Of a stretch of DNA of 64,000 nt, positions 26,837 to 34,928 are shown one piece after another. Source of the DNA: JAHQVK01 sp036788295 (GTDB lineage Bacteria; Myxococcota; Kuafuiibacteriia; Kuafuiibacteriales; Kuafuiibacteriaceae); contig DAIQNR010000008.1 in the NCBI GenBank assembly GCA_036788295.1, positions 1 to 64,000 on the forward strand, given 5' to 3'. A model generated the notes under the pieces. It did not search any database. It saw only the letters and a program-made list of their open reading frames with translations, and was not told the DNA's origin. The position numbers and the translations under genes were made by a program. Position 1 is the first letter of the stretch, and the number at the start of each line of letters is the position of its first letter.

Positions 26837-27904
26837 GTGTCCGATGAGCCCGATGTCGCTGCGCCCACGCCGGAGGTGCTGAGCGCGGTGGAGGCCGAGT
26901 TCGCCGCCGAGCTCGGCACCGCCGCCACCCTCGACGCCCTGCAGGCCCTGCGATCCTCGTTTTTCGGTCCAAAGGGCAAGCTCACCGGGCTGCTCCGGAG
27001 CGTCGGGCGCCTGCCTCCGGACGTGCGCCGGTCGGCGGGGGCAGCCACGAACGAGCTCAAGCAGCGGCTCGATGCCCAGCTGTCGTCGATTCTCGCCGAG
27101 CGGGAGGCCGAGGCGAGGGAAGCGGAGCTTCGGCGCAGCCGGCTCGACATGAGCTTGCCCGGGCGCCGGACAAGGCCGTTCGGACGGGTTCATCCGGTCA
27201 ACCGACTCATCGCAGAGATGACAGAAATCTTTGCTAGGATGGGATTTTCGGTCGCGAGGGGCCCGGAGGTCGAGCTCGACGCCTACAACTTCGAGAAGCT
27301 CAACTTCCCCGCCGACCACCCCGCACGGGACATGCAGGATACGTTCTTCGTGGCCGGACCGGACGGCGCGCCGTCGGTCGAGATGCTGCTGCGGACCCAC
27401 ACCTCGCCGGTCCAGATTCGGGCGATGGAGGCGAGCGGGGCGCCGATCCGGATCATCTCCCCGGGCCGGGTCTACCGCTGCGACGCCGACGCCACCCACT
27501 CGCCGATGTTTCACCAGGTCGAGGGGCTGTGGGTGGACGAGGGGGTGTCGATGGCCCACCTCCGCGGGGTGTTGAACCGGTTCGTGGCGGCGCTGTTCGG
27601 AGCCCGCCCGATTCGGCTTCGGCCGTCGTTTTTCCCCTTCGTCGAGCCGGGGGTCGAGCTCGACATCCGCTGCGTGTTCTGTGAGGGCGACGGCTGCCGG
27701 GTGTGCAAGCACACCGGGTGGATGGAGGTGCTCGGGGCCGGAATGGTGCACCCCCGCGTGCTCGCGGCGTGCGGGGTGGACGACGAGCGGTTCACCGGCT
27801 TCGCGTTCGGGCTCGGAGTGGACCGGCTCGCCATGCTCCGATACCAGATCGACGATATCGCGCTGCTGTACCGCGGGGACGCTCGGTTCCTGCGCCAGCT
27901 CTGA
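26837..27904 (+). CDS. pheS: Phenylalanyl-tRNA synthetase alpha subunit
   Basis: This is the catalytic alpha chain of the (alpha-beta)2 enzyme. The 355 residues show the class II core: HPVNRLIAEMTEIFARMGF (motif 1 region), LLRTHTSPVQIRAM, RVYRCDADATHSPMFHQVEGL (motif 2) and the C-terminal GFAFGLGVDRLAMLRY motif 3. A CVFCEGDGCRVCKHTGW zinc-like Cys cluster is present. The GTG start at 26837 is supported by the N-terminal coiled-coil beginning soon after. pheT starts 8 nt downstream, as in most bacteria. Confidence 0.98.
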   Translation: MSDEPDVAAPTPEVLSAVEAEFAAELGTAATLDALQALRSSFFGPKGKLTGLLRSVGRLPPDVRRSAGAATNELKQRLDAQLSSILAEREAEAREAELRRSRLDMSLPGRRTRPFGRVHPVNRLIAEMTEIFARMGFSVARGPEVELDAYNFEKLNFPADHPARDMQDTFFVAGPDGAPSVEMLLRTHTSPVQIRAMEASGAPIRIISPGRVYRCDADATHSPMFHQVEGLWVDEGVSMAHLRGVLNRFVAALFGARPIRLRPSFFPFVEPGVELDIRCVFCEGDGCRVCKHTGWMEVLGAGMVHPRVLAACGVDDERFTGFAFGLGVDRLAMLRYQIDDIALLYRGDARFLRQL

Positions 27905-27912
27905 GGTCTTTC

Positions 27913-30318
27913 GTGCTCGTCTCCATCGATTGGCTCAAAGCCATGCTCCCTGGGCTCGACGCCCCGCCCGACGCGATATCGGACCGGCTGACCGCGGCCG
28001 GACTCGAAGTGGAGGGCCTCACCCGGCTGAGCGACGCGCTCCGCGGGGTCGCGGTCGCGGAAGTGGTGGCGCTCGAGCGCCACCCGAAGGCGGACAAGCT
28101 CCAGATCGCCACCGTCGAGACCGGCGCCGGCCGGCTCCGGGTGGTGTGCGGGGCGCCGAACGTCGCCGTGGGGCAAAAGGTCCCGTTTGCTCCGCTCGGG
28201 GTGACCTTGCCGAACGGCCTGACCCTCGAGCCCCGCGAGATACGGGGCGTGACGAGCGAGGGCATGCTGTGCGCCGAGGACGAGCTCGGGCTCTCGGGCG
28301 ACCACGAGGGCCTGCTCGTCCTCGATCCGGCGGCGCCGGTGGGGGCCTCGGTGGCCGAGGTGCTGGGCCGGACCGACGTGATCCTCGAGATCGGGGTGAC
28401 GCCGAACCGCCCCGACGCGCTGTCCCACTTCGGCGTGGCCCGGGAGCTCGCCGCGCTGTTGTCGCTGCCTCCGCCCGAGCTGCCCCCGGGGCCGGTCGAA
28501 GCGGACGAGCGGGCCGAAAAACGGGCCAGGGTCCGCATCGAAGACCGGGACGGCTGCGCGCTCTACGCCGCCCGGATCGTCACCGGGGTGCGGGTCGGGC
28601 CCTCGCCGCGGTGGGTGCAGGACCGATTGACCTCGCTCGGGCTGCGGCCGATCTCGAACGTGGTCGACGCCACGAACCTGGTCCTGCTCGAGCTGGGCCA
28701 GCCCCTGCACGCCTTCGACCTGGACCGGCTCTCCGGATCGGAGATCCGGGTCCGCTCGGCGGGGTCCGATGAGCGCATCCGCCTGCTCGACGGGTCCCAG
28801 AAGGTCCTCGACGAGGGGGACCTCGTCATCGCCGACGCCGAGCGGCCGGTGGCTCTGGCCGGGGTCATGGGCGGGGCCGACAGCGAGGTCGGGTCGGCGA
28901 GCACCGCGGTCCTGCTCGAGTCGGCTTGGTTTCTGCCCCCCCGGGTCCGGCGGAGCGCGAAGCGCCACGGGCTTCACACCGAGGCCTCCCACCGGTTCGA
29001 GCGGGGCGCGGACCTCGGCATGGTCGAGCGCGCCCTCGACCGCTGCGCGGCGCTCGTGGCCGAGTGGGCCGGCGGCGTGGTCCTCTCTGGGCGCCTCGTC
29101 GAGACCGGGACCACGGTGGCTCGGTCGCCGGTCCCGATCCGGCCCCAGCGGGCGGCGCTCTTGCTCGGTCGCCCGGTGACGGCGGCGGAGGTCGAGTCGA
29201 GCCTCCGCCGGCTGGGCCTCGGAGCGGCCGCGCCCGCCGAGCCGAACCCGGCCGGCGCGCTGTGGTTTTCGCCTCCTTCGTGGCGGACGGATCTGTCGAT
29301 CGAGGCCGACCTCATCGAGGAGGTCGGCCGGCTCGCCGGGTACGACGGCCTCCCCGATGCGCCGATGGCGGCGGCGTCGAGCCCGGGGCTCGAGGGGGAC
29401 GCGGAGGCCGAGGTGCGGGCCGCGCTGGTGGCGGAAGGCGGCCTCGAGACGATCTCGCTCGCATTTTGCGCCCCTGGGCGCGCCGAAGCCTTCGCCGAAG
29501 ACCCCGCCGTCCAGGTGGCGAACCCGCTCGGAGAGGAGAGCCGACTGCTTCGGCCGTCGCTGCTGCCTGCGCTGCTCGAGGCGGCCCGGCACAACCAGGA
29601 CCAGCTCCCGTCGGTGACGGATCTGTTCTTGTTCGAGATCGGTCGGAGCTTCGGGTGGGGCGTCCCAGGACCGCTCCCGGTGGAGAAGAACCGGGTCGCG
29701 GTGCTCTTGCGGGGGCGCCGGCACCCGGCGGGATGGTCGAGCGGGGCCGAGCTCGTGGACGCCTACGACCTGAAGGGCGCGCTCGAGGGGCTCTTTGACC
29801 ACTTTCGGGTGTGCCCTCGGTACGAGGCGGCGGAGCGCCCGTGTTTTCACCCCCGGTCGAGCACCCGGCTCGCGCTCGCGGGGCAGACCTTGGGTTGGCT
29901 CGGGGAGCTGCACCCGGCGCTCGCGCAGACGATCGGCCTCGACGGGCCCCCGGTGTTCGTGGCCGAGCTGTCGGTGGACCTGCTCGCCGCAAAACGGGGG
30001 TCGCGACCGAACCATCGGCCCCTGCCCCGGCACCCTCCGGCGGAGCGGGACCTGAGCTTCTTTTTGGACGCGAGCGTGGAAGCGGCGGCGGTGTTCGAGG
30101 CAGTGGCCCGGGCGGCGCCGCCCGAGCTCGAGGCGGTCCGCGTCTTCGACGTGTACGAAGGTCCAGGGGTGCCCGAGGGGGACAAGAGCCTCGCCCTGAG
30201 CCTCACGTTCAGGGCGGTCGATCGGACCCTCTCCGGCGCCGAGGTGGACCGGGCCCAAGCCGAGATCGTGGCTGAGATCCAGTCCGCGGTCGGGGCGCGG
30301 CTCCGCTCTGGAACCTGA
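27913..30318 (+). CDS. pheT: Phenylalanyl-tRNA synthetase beta subunit
   Basis: This 801-residue beta chain contains the B1/tRNA-binding domain (VVALERHPKADKLQIATVE), the B3/B4 editing region (PISNVVDATNLVLLELGQPLHAFD, in parts), the B5 domain and a C-terminal ferredoxin-fold anticodon-binding domain (RHPPAERDLSFFLD and LTFRAVDRTLSGAEV). Length is normal. The GTG start at 27913 gives the typical VSIDWLKAMLPGL opening; longer open-frame versions are shadows of pheS. Confidence 0.98.
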   Translation: MLVSIDWLKAMLPGLDAPPDAISDRLTAAGLEVEGLTRLSDALRGVAVAEVVALERHPKADKLQIATVETGAGRLRVVCGAPNVAVGQKVPFAPLGVTLPNGLTLEPREIRGVTSEGMLCAEDELGLSGDHEGLLVLDPAAPVGASVAEVLGRTDVILEIGVTPNRPDALSHFGVARELAALLSLPPPELPPGPVEADERAEKRARVRIEDRDGCALYAARIVTGVRVGPSPRWVQDRLTSLGLRPISNVVDATNLVLLELGQPLHAFDLDRLSGSEIRVRSAGSDERIRLLDGSQKVLDEGDLVIADAERPVALAGVMGGADSEVGSASTAVLLESAWFLPPRVRRSAKRHGLHTEASHRFERGADLGMVERALDRCAALVAEWAGGVVLSGRLVETGTTVARSPVPIRPQRAALLLGRPVTAAEVESSLRRLGLGAAAPAEPNPAGALWFSPPSWRTDLSIEADLIEEVGRLAGYDGLPDAPMAAASSPGLEGDAEAEVRAALVAEGGLETISLAFCAPGRAEAFAEDPAVQVANPLGEESRLLRPSLLPALLEAARHNQDQLPSVTDLFLFEIGRSFGWGVPGPLPVEKNRVAVLLRGRRHPAGWSSGAELVDAYDLKGALEGLFDHFRVCPRYEAAERPCFHPRSSTRLALAGQTLGWLGELHPALAQTIGLDGPPVFVAELSVDLLAAKRGSRPNHRPLPRHPPAERDLSFFLDASVEAAAVFEAVARAAPPELEAVRVFDVYEGPGVPEGDKSLALSLTFRAVDRTLSGAEVDRAQAEIVAEIQSAVGARLRSGT

Positions 30319-30467
30319 TCCGTGCCTTGGGGCCCAGAGTCGGCGCTGTGGCGCTCCCCGTCGGGCCAGGGGGCGAGAAGGGGCGAGCCAAATTTGTGGA
30401 GCGATGTTCGAGGTTTGCCCGGGTGGAGGGTTGACCTGGGTGCGGGCAGAGGGCAAGTCTCGCCGCA

Positions 30468-31271
30468 GTGTCCGTCGGACGTCCGCCACCCAAGAACGAG
30501 ACCGGGTCGACGCGCCGACCGTCCGACGCGGTCCGGGATTCGGTGGCCCATGGGCGACACTCCGAAGAGGGTCGGTCGAGCGGCGACGGGCCCGGTGACT
30601 TCGATCCGGACTCCGCGCTCGCCGAGGCCCGGGCTCGGGAAGCGATGGAGCTGCGGCGGCGGGGCGAGGCGGCGCGGCTCTCGCCGGGCGGGGTGGCGGG
30701 GTGCCAGGAGGGCGCTGCTTCCCCTCTGCCGTTCGTGTCGGAAAACAGCCTCCCTCCGGCCCATTGGACCCGCAGCCCCTCGGACGCGCTGCCGGTGCCG
30801 GAGCCGGTGGAGGACGACGGTCCCACGACATCGGAGATCGAGACTGCGCCTCCGGCGGAGCCGACGCGGCCGAGCCCGGTCGTGGACCGCAGCGACCCGC
30901 GCTTCGAGACCGAGGACGACCCGCGCATCCCGGACGCTGAGAGCTTTCGCATCGGGACGGTGGCCGAAGTCGTGGGGGTTCGGCCTCATGTGCTTCGGTT
31001 CTGGGAGACCGAGTTCGACTGCATCGCCCCGACCAAGACGTCCACCAACCAGCGCCGCTACAGCCGCGCCGATGTGGCCCGGCTGCTTCGGATTCGTCGG
31101 CTCCGGCACGAGGACGGCTTGACCGTGCCGCAGGCTCGGGCGCTGCTCGAGGGCAGCGCTCCGCTGGCTCGGGTCGAGGAGAGCCTCTCGTTCGATCTCG
31201 GCTCATTGCGGGAGAGACTCGCCGACCTGCGCGAGGCCGCTCGCGGACTGCTCGAGATCGTCGAGGATTGA
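30468..31271 (+). CDS. MerR-family transcriptional regulator with long disordered N-terminus
   Basis: The last ~115 of 267 residues contain a MerR HTH: FRIGTVAEVVGVRPHVLRFWETEF, then RRYSRADVARLLRIRRLRHEDG (both in parts) and a C-terminal helix. The first ~150 residues are Pro/Glu/Arg-rich, low complexity and probably disordered. Codon use there stays typical, so it is likely translated, but ATG 30468 is not certain and internal starts exist. A MerR gene beside pheST and ihfA is a common deltaproteobacterial arrangement, although here it precedes ihfA. Target genes are unknown. Confidence 0.82.
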   Translation: MSVGRPPPKNETGSTRRPSDAVRDSVAHGRHSEEGRSSGDGPGDFDPDSALAEARAREAMELRRRGEAARLSPGGVAGCQEGAASPLPFVSENSLPPAHWTRSPSDALPVPEPVEDDGPTTSEIETAPPAEPTRPSPVVDRSDPRFETEDDPRIPDAESFRIGTVAEVVGVRPHVLRFWETEFDCIAPTKTSTNQRRYSRADVARLLRIRRLRHEDGLTVPQARALLEGSAPLARVEESLSFDLGSLRERLADLREAARGLLEIVED

Positions 31272-31304
31272 GCGACCCACCCAAAGGGTCTTAGGAGAAA
31301 CCGC

Positions 31305-31634
31305 ATGGCAGACGGAACGCCGAGCAACTATGGGGCCGAGGTCGTCGGCCGGACCCTGACCAAGGCCGATTTCGTCGAGGTGGTCTACACCCAGGTCGGA
31401 GGGCTGTCTCGACGGGATTCGGCCGACATCGTGGACCTGCTCTTCGAGGGCATCAAGGAGACCCTCGCCCGGGGCGAACCGGTGAAGGTCTCCGGCTTCG
31501 GGAACTTTCTCGTCCGGGAGAAGAAGGCGCGGGTCGGCCGCAACCCGCAGACCGGACGGGACATCGAGATATCGGCCCGCCGGGTGCTGACCTTCAAGCC
31601 GTCGCAGGTCCTGAAGGACCAGCTGAACGAGTGA
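31305..31634 (+). CDS. ihfA: Integration host factor alpha subunit (HU/IHF family)
   Basis: This 109-residue DNA-bending protein has the HU/IHF fold: TLTKADFVEVVYTQ, DLLFEGIKETLARGEPVKVSGFGNF (in parts), and the beta-arm GRNPQTGRDIEISARRVLTFKPSQ with the intercalating NPQTG loop. ATG 31305 lies about 10 nt after an AGGAG. An 11-residue N-terminal extension precedes the usual start of the fold. It follows pheST and merR, the classical himA context. Confidence 0.93.
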   Translation: MADGTPSNYGAEVVGRTLTKADFVEVVYTQVGGLSRRDSADIVDLLFEGIKETLARGEPVKVSGFGNFLVREKKARVGRNPQTGRDIEISARRVLTFKPSQVLKDQLNE

Positions 31635-31695
31635 CTGGGGGCTGGGCCCGCCGCATCGAGGCCCGGGCAGCGGGGGCCGACCACGATGCTCGGTC

Positions 31696-31750
31696 TTCAG
31701 GGGCTCGGAGTCTTGGTCTCCGCCTTCGCCGCCGGCTTCGGGTCCGCTTT
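31696..31750. repeat. Left copy of 55-bp duplication flanking the N gap
   Basis: These 55 bases are identical to 31851-31905, immediately on the other side of the 100-N gap. On the minus strand they encode the same C-terminal end of the FmdB protein, including its stop. This looks like an assembly overlap rather than a biological duplication. Confidence 0.95.
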
Positions 31751-31850
31751 NNNNNNNNNNNNNNNNNNNNNNNNNNNNNNNNNNNNNNNNNNNNNNNNNN
31801 NNNNNNNNNNNNNNNNNNNNNNNNNNNNNNNNNNNNNNNNNNNNNNNNNN
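31751..31850. other. Scaffold gap of 100 Ns
   Basis: A run of exactly 100 unknown bases, the conventional length for a gap of unknown size. Its flanks share the same 55-bp sequence, so the true gap may be zero or negative. Confidence 0.99.
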
Positions 31851-31905
31851 TTCAGGGGCTCGGAGTCTTGGTCTCCGCCTTCGCCGCCGGCTTCGGGTCC
31901 GCTTT
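31851..31905. repeat. Right copy of 55-bp duplication flanking the N gap
   Basis: Identical to 31696-31750. It contains the 3' end of the FmdB reading frame. See the left copy. Confidence 0.95.
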
Positions 31906-32151
31906 CGGTTCGGATTTCGTCTCCGGCGTGGTGGAGGTCGATTCCGCCTTCGTCTCCGTCTGCTTCGAGTTCGGACCGTAGCCGTCCGCGTACCAGCCTC
32001 CGCCCCGCAGCGCGAAGCTCGAGTGGGACATCAGTCGCTCGAGCCGCGGAGCGCCGCAGCTCGGGCAATCGACCAGGTGGGGGTCGGAGAACTTCTGCAG
32101 CGCTTCGAGCTGGTGACCGCACTCGCCGCAGCGATACTCGTACATGGGCAT
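31852..32151 (-). CDS. FmdB-family zinc-ribbon protein
   Basis: This small 99-residue protein begins MPMYEYRCGECGHQLE, the conserved FmdB N-terminus, with zinc-binding pairs C8/C11 and C29/C32. The rest is a Lys/Pro/Thr/Glu-rich tail (KADPKPAAKAETKTPSP). FmdB-type proteins are putative regulators of unknown mechanism. The stop codon is complete and lies 1-2 nt from the gap edge, within the duplicated 55 bp, so the tail length depends on how the gap resolves. It is convergent with ihfA. Confidence 0.85.
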   Translation of the reverse strand: MPMYEYRCGECGHQLEALQKFSDPHLVDCPSCGAPRLERLMSHSSFALRGGGWYADGYGPNSKQTETKAESTSTTPETKSEPKADPKPAAKAETKTPSP

Positions 32152-32238
32152 GGTGGCTCCCGATTGGGCACCGGCGCGACCGCGTAAAGCCTCCGTGGTC
32201 GACTTGACCGCGCCCCGGTTGTCCGGCAGCCGTACGCC

Positions 32239-32511
32239 ATGGAGCAGCACTTCGTCTACCAGGTCATCAACCACGACCGGCAGGAGACCTTCTTCGGGGT
32301 GGCCGACATCCCGCTCGAGCAGGAGCTGCTTCGGCTCGCCAAGGATCCGAAGGGGCCGGCCGGCGGGTGGAAAAAGGGCGAGAAGGTGGAGTGGCGACCT
32401 CTCAGCGACTTCCTGACCTTGGAAGGGGCGCGGCTTCTGCATCGGGAGCTCGAGGCGTCGAAGGGCCGCAAGTACACGCTGATCCCGACGGCCACCCAAG
32501 AACCGGCTTGA
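32239..32511 (+). CDS. Small hypothetical protein
   Basis: This 90-residue ORF has good codon bias and an ATG start, divergent from fmdB. The beginning (HFVYQVINHDRQETFFGV) faintly recalls GIY-YIG-type folds, but no catalytic residues can be assigned. The end is rich in charged residues. It ends 36 nt upstream of tRNA-Cys. Function not recognised. Confidence 0.55.
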   Translation: MEQHFVYQVINHDRQETFFGVADIPLEQELLRLAKDPKGPAGGWKKGEKVEWRPLSDFLTLEGARLLHRELEASKGRKYTLIPTATQEPA

Positions 32512-32547
32512 CCCGGCCGCGCCGCTGCGCTCTTTCGGTCGAACCGC

Positions 32548-32620
32548 GGTGCCGTAGGCAAGTTGGTAAGCCAAAGGTTTGCAAAACCTTCATTCACCGG
32601 TTCGAGTCCGGTCGGCACCT
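32548..32620 (+). tRNA. tRNA-Cys (GCA)
   Basis: A 73-nt cloverleaf: acceptor GGTGCCG pairs with CGGCACC. The D arm is GGC-AGTTGGTAA-GCC. The anticodon stem AAGGT/ACCTT encloses TTGCAAA, giving anticodon GCA. The T arm is CCGG-TTCGAGT-CCGG. The discriminator base is T, the classical identity element for cysteine. No CCA is encoded at the 3' end. Confidence 0.95.
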
Positions 32621-32647
32621 CTCGACGTCCTCCCCTAGAGCTGCCCG

Positions 32648-34381
32648 GTGGCCTCCCGTCAGCACGGAAACCCGCCGCCGCGGCGCTCCCTGGTGGCCCG
32701 GTCCGAGCCAGCTCGATCGGCGTCTGTCCCCCTGTCGCCGAGCGGTTCGGTCGGGCACTCATCGGTGGGATCGGCGTCGGTCGACCTGGCCGGCTTCGAC
32801 GAGCCCGAGGAGAAGACCGAGGTCGCGTCGTTCCACCCCCGCCCATCTGAGCGCCGTGACGACGCTCAGACCCTGCACGAGTTCGACCTCGACCCAGCCG
32901 CGCTCGACCGGCTCCGGGGCGCGATGCAGCGCAAAGTGCGGTCGGATCCTCCGTCCGAAGGGGTCAGAACCCCCTCGGCTCCGGCGGTCGAGGCGAGCCT
33001 CGAGCCGCTCGGTGCGGGGGTCTTCGCGGAGGTCGCGTCGCCGACGGCCGCTCGCCTGGGAGGCTATGCGCTCGAGGCCGAGCTCGCGAGAAGCTCGAAG
33101 ACGGCCGTCTACCGTGCGCTCGACCCGGGCCAGGGCCGGACGGTGGTCGTGCGCGAGCTGCTCGACGCTCCGGACGAGGCGAGGGCTCGGCTCGACCGGC
33201 TCGCGCCTCGGCTGCTCGCTGCGGCGCGGGTGGGGCATCCCCACGTCGTGCGTCCGGTGGACGTCGGGCGAGACGGTCTGCGCTGCTTCGTCGTTCACGG
33301 CTTCGCCCCGGGCGACAGCCTCGAGGCGTGGGTCGCCGGTCGGGGGCCCTTGTCGCTCCTTCGAGCCTTGGAAGTGGGCCGGGACCTCGCCCGGGGGCTG
33401 ACCGCGGTGCACGCCGCCGGCGTCGTGCACGGCGACGTCCGGCCCGGCCGCGCGTTTCTCGGCCCGGACCGCTGGGTGCGGCTCGCCGGCCTCGGGCTCG
33501 AGCCGACGACCGACGCCGAGCGGTTCCCCTCGCTTCAGGCCCCGGAGCTGGCTTGGGGGGCGGCGCCGTCGCCGGCCAGCGACGTGTACGCGCTCGCCGG
33601 CCTGCTCTACGTGGCCCTCGCTGGTGCGCTGCCCTTCGATCCGCGGGACGCGCGGTCGCTGACCGATGCCCTCGACCGGCAGGTCCCCTCGCTTCGCATT
33701 CCTGGTCTGCCGTCTGACATCGAGGCGCTGCTCGTGTCGATGCTCGACCCGGCCCCGGAGCAGCGGCCGAGCGCGGGCGCGGTGGCCGAGCGGCTCGGCC
33801 GAGCCGCGACCAGGGTCGAAGGGCAGGGGGGGGCCGCCGACACCGCGACGCTCCGCCTCGACTGGGCTCGGATGGGGGCGCGGGCCGCCGCCGGGTTCCT
33901 CGTCGTCCTCGCCGGGGCGCTCGCCCTGCACGGGTCGGGCGGGGCTACGCGCTGGCTCACCGTCCACGGCGGGGCCGTGGTCTCGTCGTCGGCGCTCGGG
34001 TTCGCGCTCCTGCTCGAGCTCGTCCGGCTTGGGGAGCTGCCTCTTGCTGCCCTCGCGCGGCTGCTCCTTCGCCTTCGGGACGGCGCCGCCTTGCTCGGCT
34101 GCGGGCTTCTGCTGGCCGGAGGCTTGGGCGGGGGCGCAGCCGGGCTCGACCGCGCGGCGGCGCTCGGGGCGCTGGGCGCGGCCGCGGCCTTCACCTTCGG
34201 GTCAGCCCTCTGCGCGGAGGTCGCTCGGGCTCGCGCCGACCGAGGCCGGGGGCGCACGCTCGCCGTGCTCGGGGATCTGCGGCTGTCGCTGTGGCGCCGC
34301 CTCGCGCTGCCCTACTTCGCCGGACTCTGCGCGCTCGCGGGGGTGCACGCCGTGCTTCGCGCCTACTTCGGCGGCCCCTGA
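32648..34381 (+). CDS. Membrane protein with Ser/Thr-kinase-like pseudokinase domain
   Basis: This 577-residue protein has a disordered N-terminus (1-~130), a kinase-fold domain (~138-390) and four or more hydrophobic helices at the C-terminus (e.g. AAAGFLVVLAGALALHG, SALGFALLLELVRLG). The kinase active site is degraded. The glycine loop is absent. The VAIK lysine position reads VVVRE (R169). The catalytic loop is HGDVRPGRAF at 261-270 (D263 kept; Lys and Asn lost), and DFG is replaced by AGL. Thus it is probably a pseudokinase acting as a signalling scaffold. GTG start 32648 is 27 nt after tRNA-Cys. Its 3' end overlaps the convergent cytochrome gene by 19 nt. Confidence 0.83.
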   Translation: MASRQHGNPPPRRSLVARSEPARSASVPLSPSGSVGHSSVGSASVDLAGFDEPEEKTEVASFHPRPSERRDDAQTLHEFDLDPAALDRLRGAMQRKVRSDPPSEGVRTPSAPAVEASLEPLGAGVFAEVASPTAARLGGYALEAELARSSKTAVYRALDPGQGRTVVVRELLDAPDEARARLDRLAPRLLAAARVGHPHVVRPVDVGRDGLRCFVVHGFAPGDSLEAWVAGRGPLSLLRALEVGRDLARGLTAVHAAGVVHGDVRPGRAFLGPDRWVRLAGLGLEPTTDAERFPSLQAPELAWGAAPSPASDVYALAGLLYVALAGALPFDPRDARSLTDALDRQVPSLRIPGLPSDIEALLVSMLDPAPEQRPSAGAVAERLGRAATRVEGQGGAADTATLRLDWARMGARAAAGFLVVLAGALALHGSGGATRWLTVHGGAVVSSSALGFALLLELVRLGELPLAALARLLLRLRDGAALLGCGLLLAGGLGGGAAGLDRAAALGALGAAAAFTFGSALCAEVARARADRGRGRTLAVLGDLRLSLWRRLALPYFAGLCALAGVHAVLRAYFGGP

Positions 34382-34851
34382 GACCAGCGGACGGGACCGT
34401 GGCAGTCCTGGCACGGGCCGGCCGCGTGTCCGGGGGGGGCGATGTGGCAGCGGGCGCAGGCGGCATCGAATCGGTCGGCCGGCAGCCCGGAGTGGGGCGC
34501 CGCTCGGCTCGCCCGGTCCGGTCCATGCAGCGTATGGCAGGTCCCGCAAGACAGCTTTCGAATCACCACGTGGTGGCGGATCGGGAGCGCCGGGCCGTCG
34601 AGCGGGGGCGTGCCGGTGGCCAGCTCGCCATGGCACCCAGGACCTAGGCAGCGGCTGCTCGGGGCGCCCGAGAAGGGGACGTGGCAGTCGAGGCAGCCCG
34701 CGCTCCCGTGGCCCCCCGGGTTGGCCAGGAGCGCCGCTTTGGGGTTCGAGACCGCGAATGCGGCGCCGGTCGCAGCGGCGAACGCGGCCGCGGCGAGCCC
34801 GGCGGCGAGACCCCGCCCGGGCGAAGCAGCTGGGGGGCTGGCACCGGTCAT
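34363..34851 (-). CDS. Five-haem c-type cytochrome
   Basis: This exported protein of 162 residues begins with an N-terminal hydrophobic signal/anchor (GRGLAAGLAAAAFAAATGAAFA). Five haem-binding motifs follow: CLDCH (53-57), CX4CH with C68/C73/H74, CGTCH (102-106), CARCH (132-136) and CQDCH (147-151). The one CX4CH site is unusual but seen in multihaem cytochromes. Many extra His residues could be axial ligands. ATG 34851 was chosen because the signal starts soon after. No partner oxidoreductase is adjacent, so its electron donor is unknown. Confidence 0.85.
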   Translation of the reverse strand: MTGASPPAASPGRGLAAGLAAAAFAAATGAAFAVSNPKAALLANPGGHGSAGCLDCHVPFSGAPSSRCLGPGCHGELATGTPPLDGPALPIRHHVVIRKLSCGTCHTLHGPDRASRAAPHSGLPADRFDAACARCHIAPPGHAAGPCQDCHGPVRWSQGPPK

Positions 34852-34928
34852 GTGGGGAGTCGCCTCGCCATCGACGGGCCCAGGATACGGATATCTCGGC
34901 GCCTCCGCATAGGGCACGGTCCTTGCCG

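Noticed and set aside
23770..27150. Long minus-strand frame opposite the acyl-CoA ligase to pheS region
   Set aside because: Shadow frame caused by high GC; the plus-strand genes have clear domain matches.
27511..31284. Over 1250-codon minus-strand frame opposite pheS, pheT and merR
   Set aside because: Antisense shadow of well-identified genes; Arg/Pro-rich translation and no recognisable motif.
31696..31905. Direct repeats flanking the gap as possible mobile-element target duplication
   Set aside because: Fifty-five bp exact copies adjoining a 100-N run are better explained by unmerged contig ends; no transposase is nearby.
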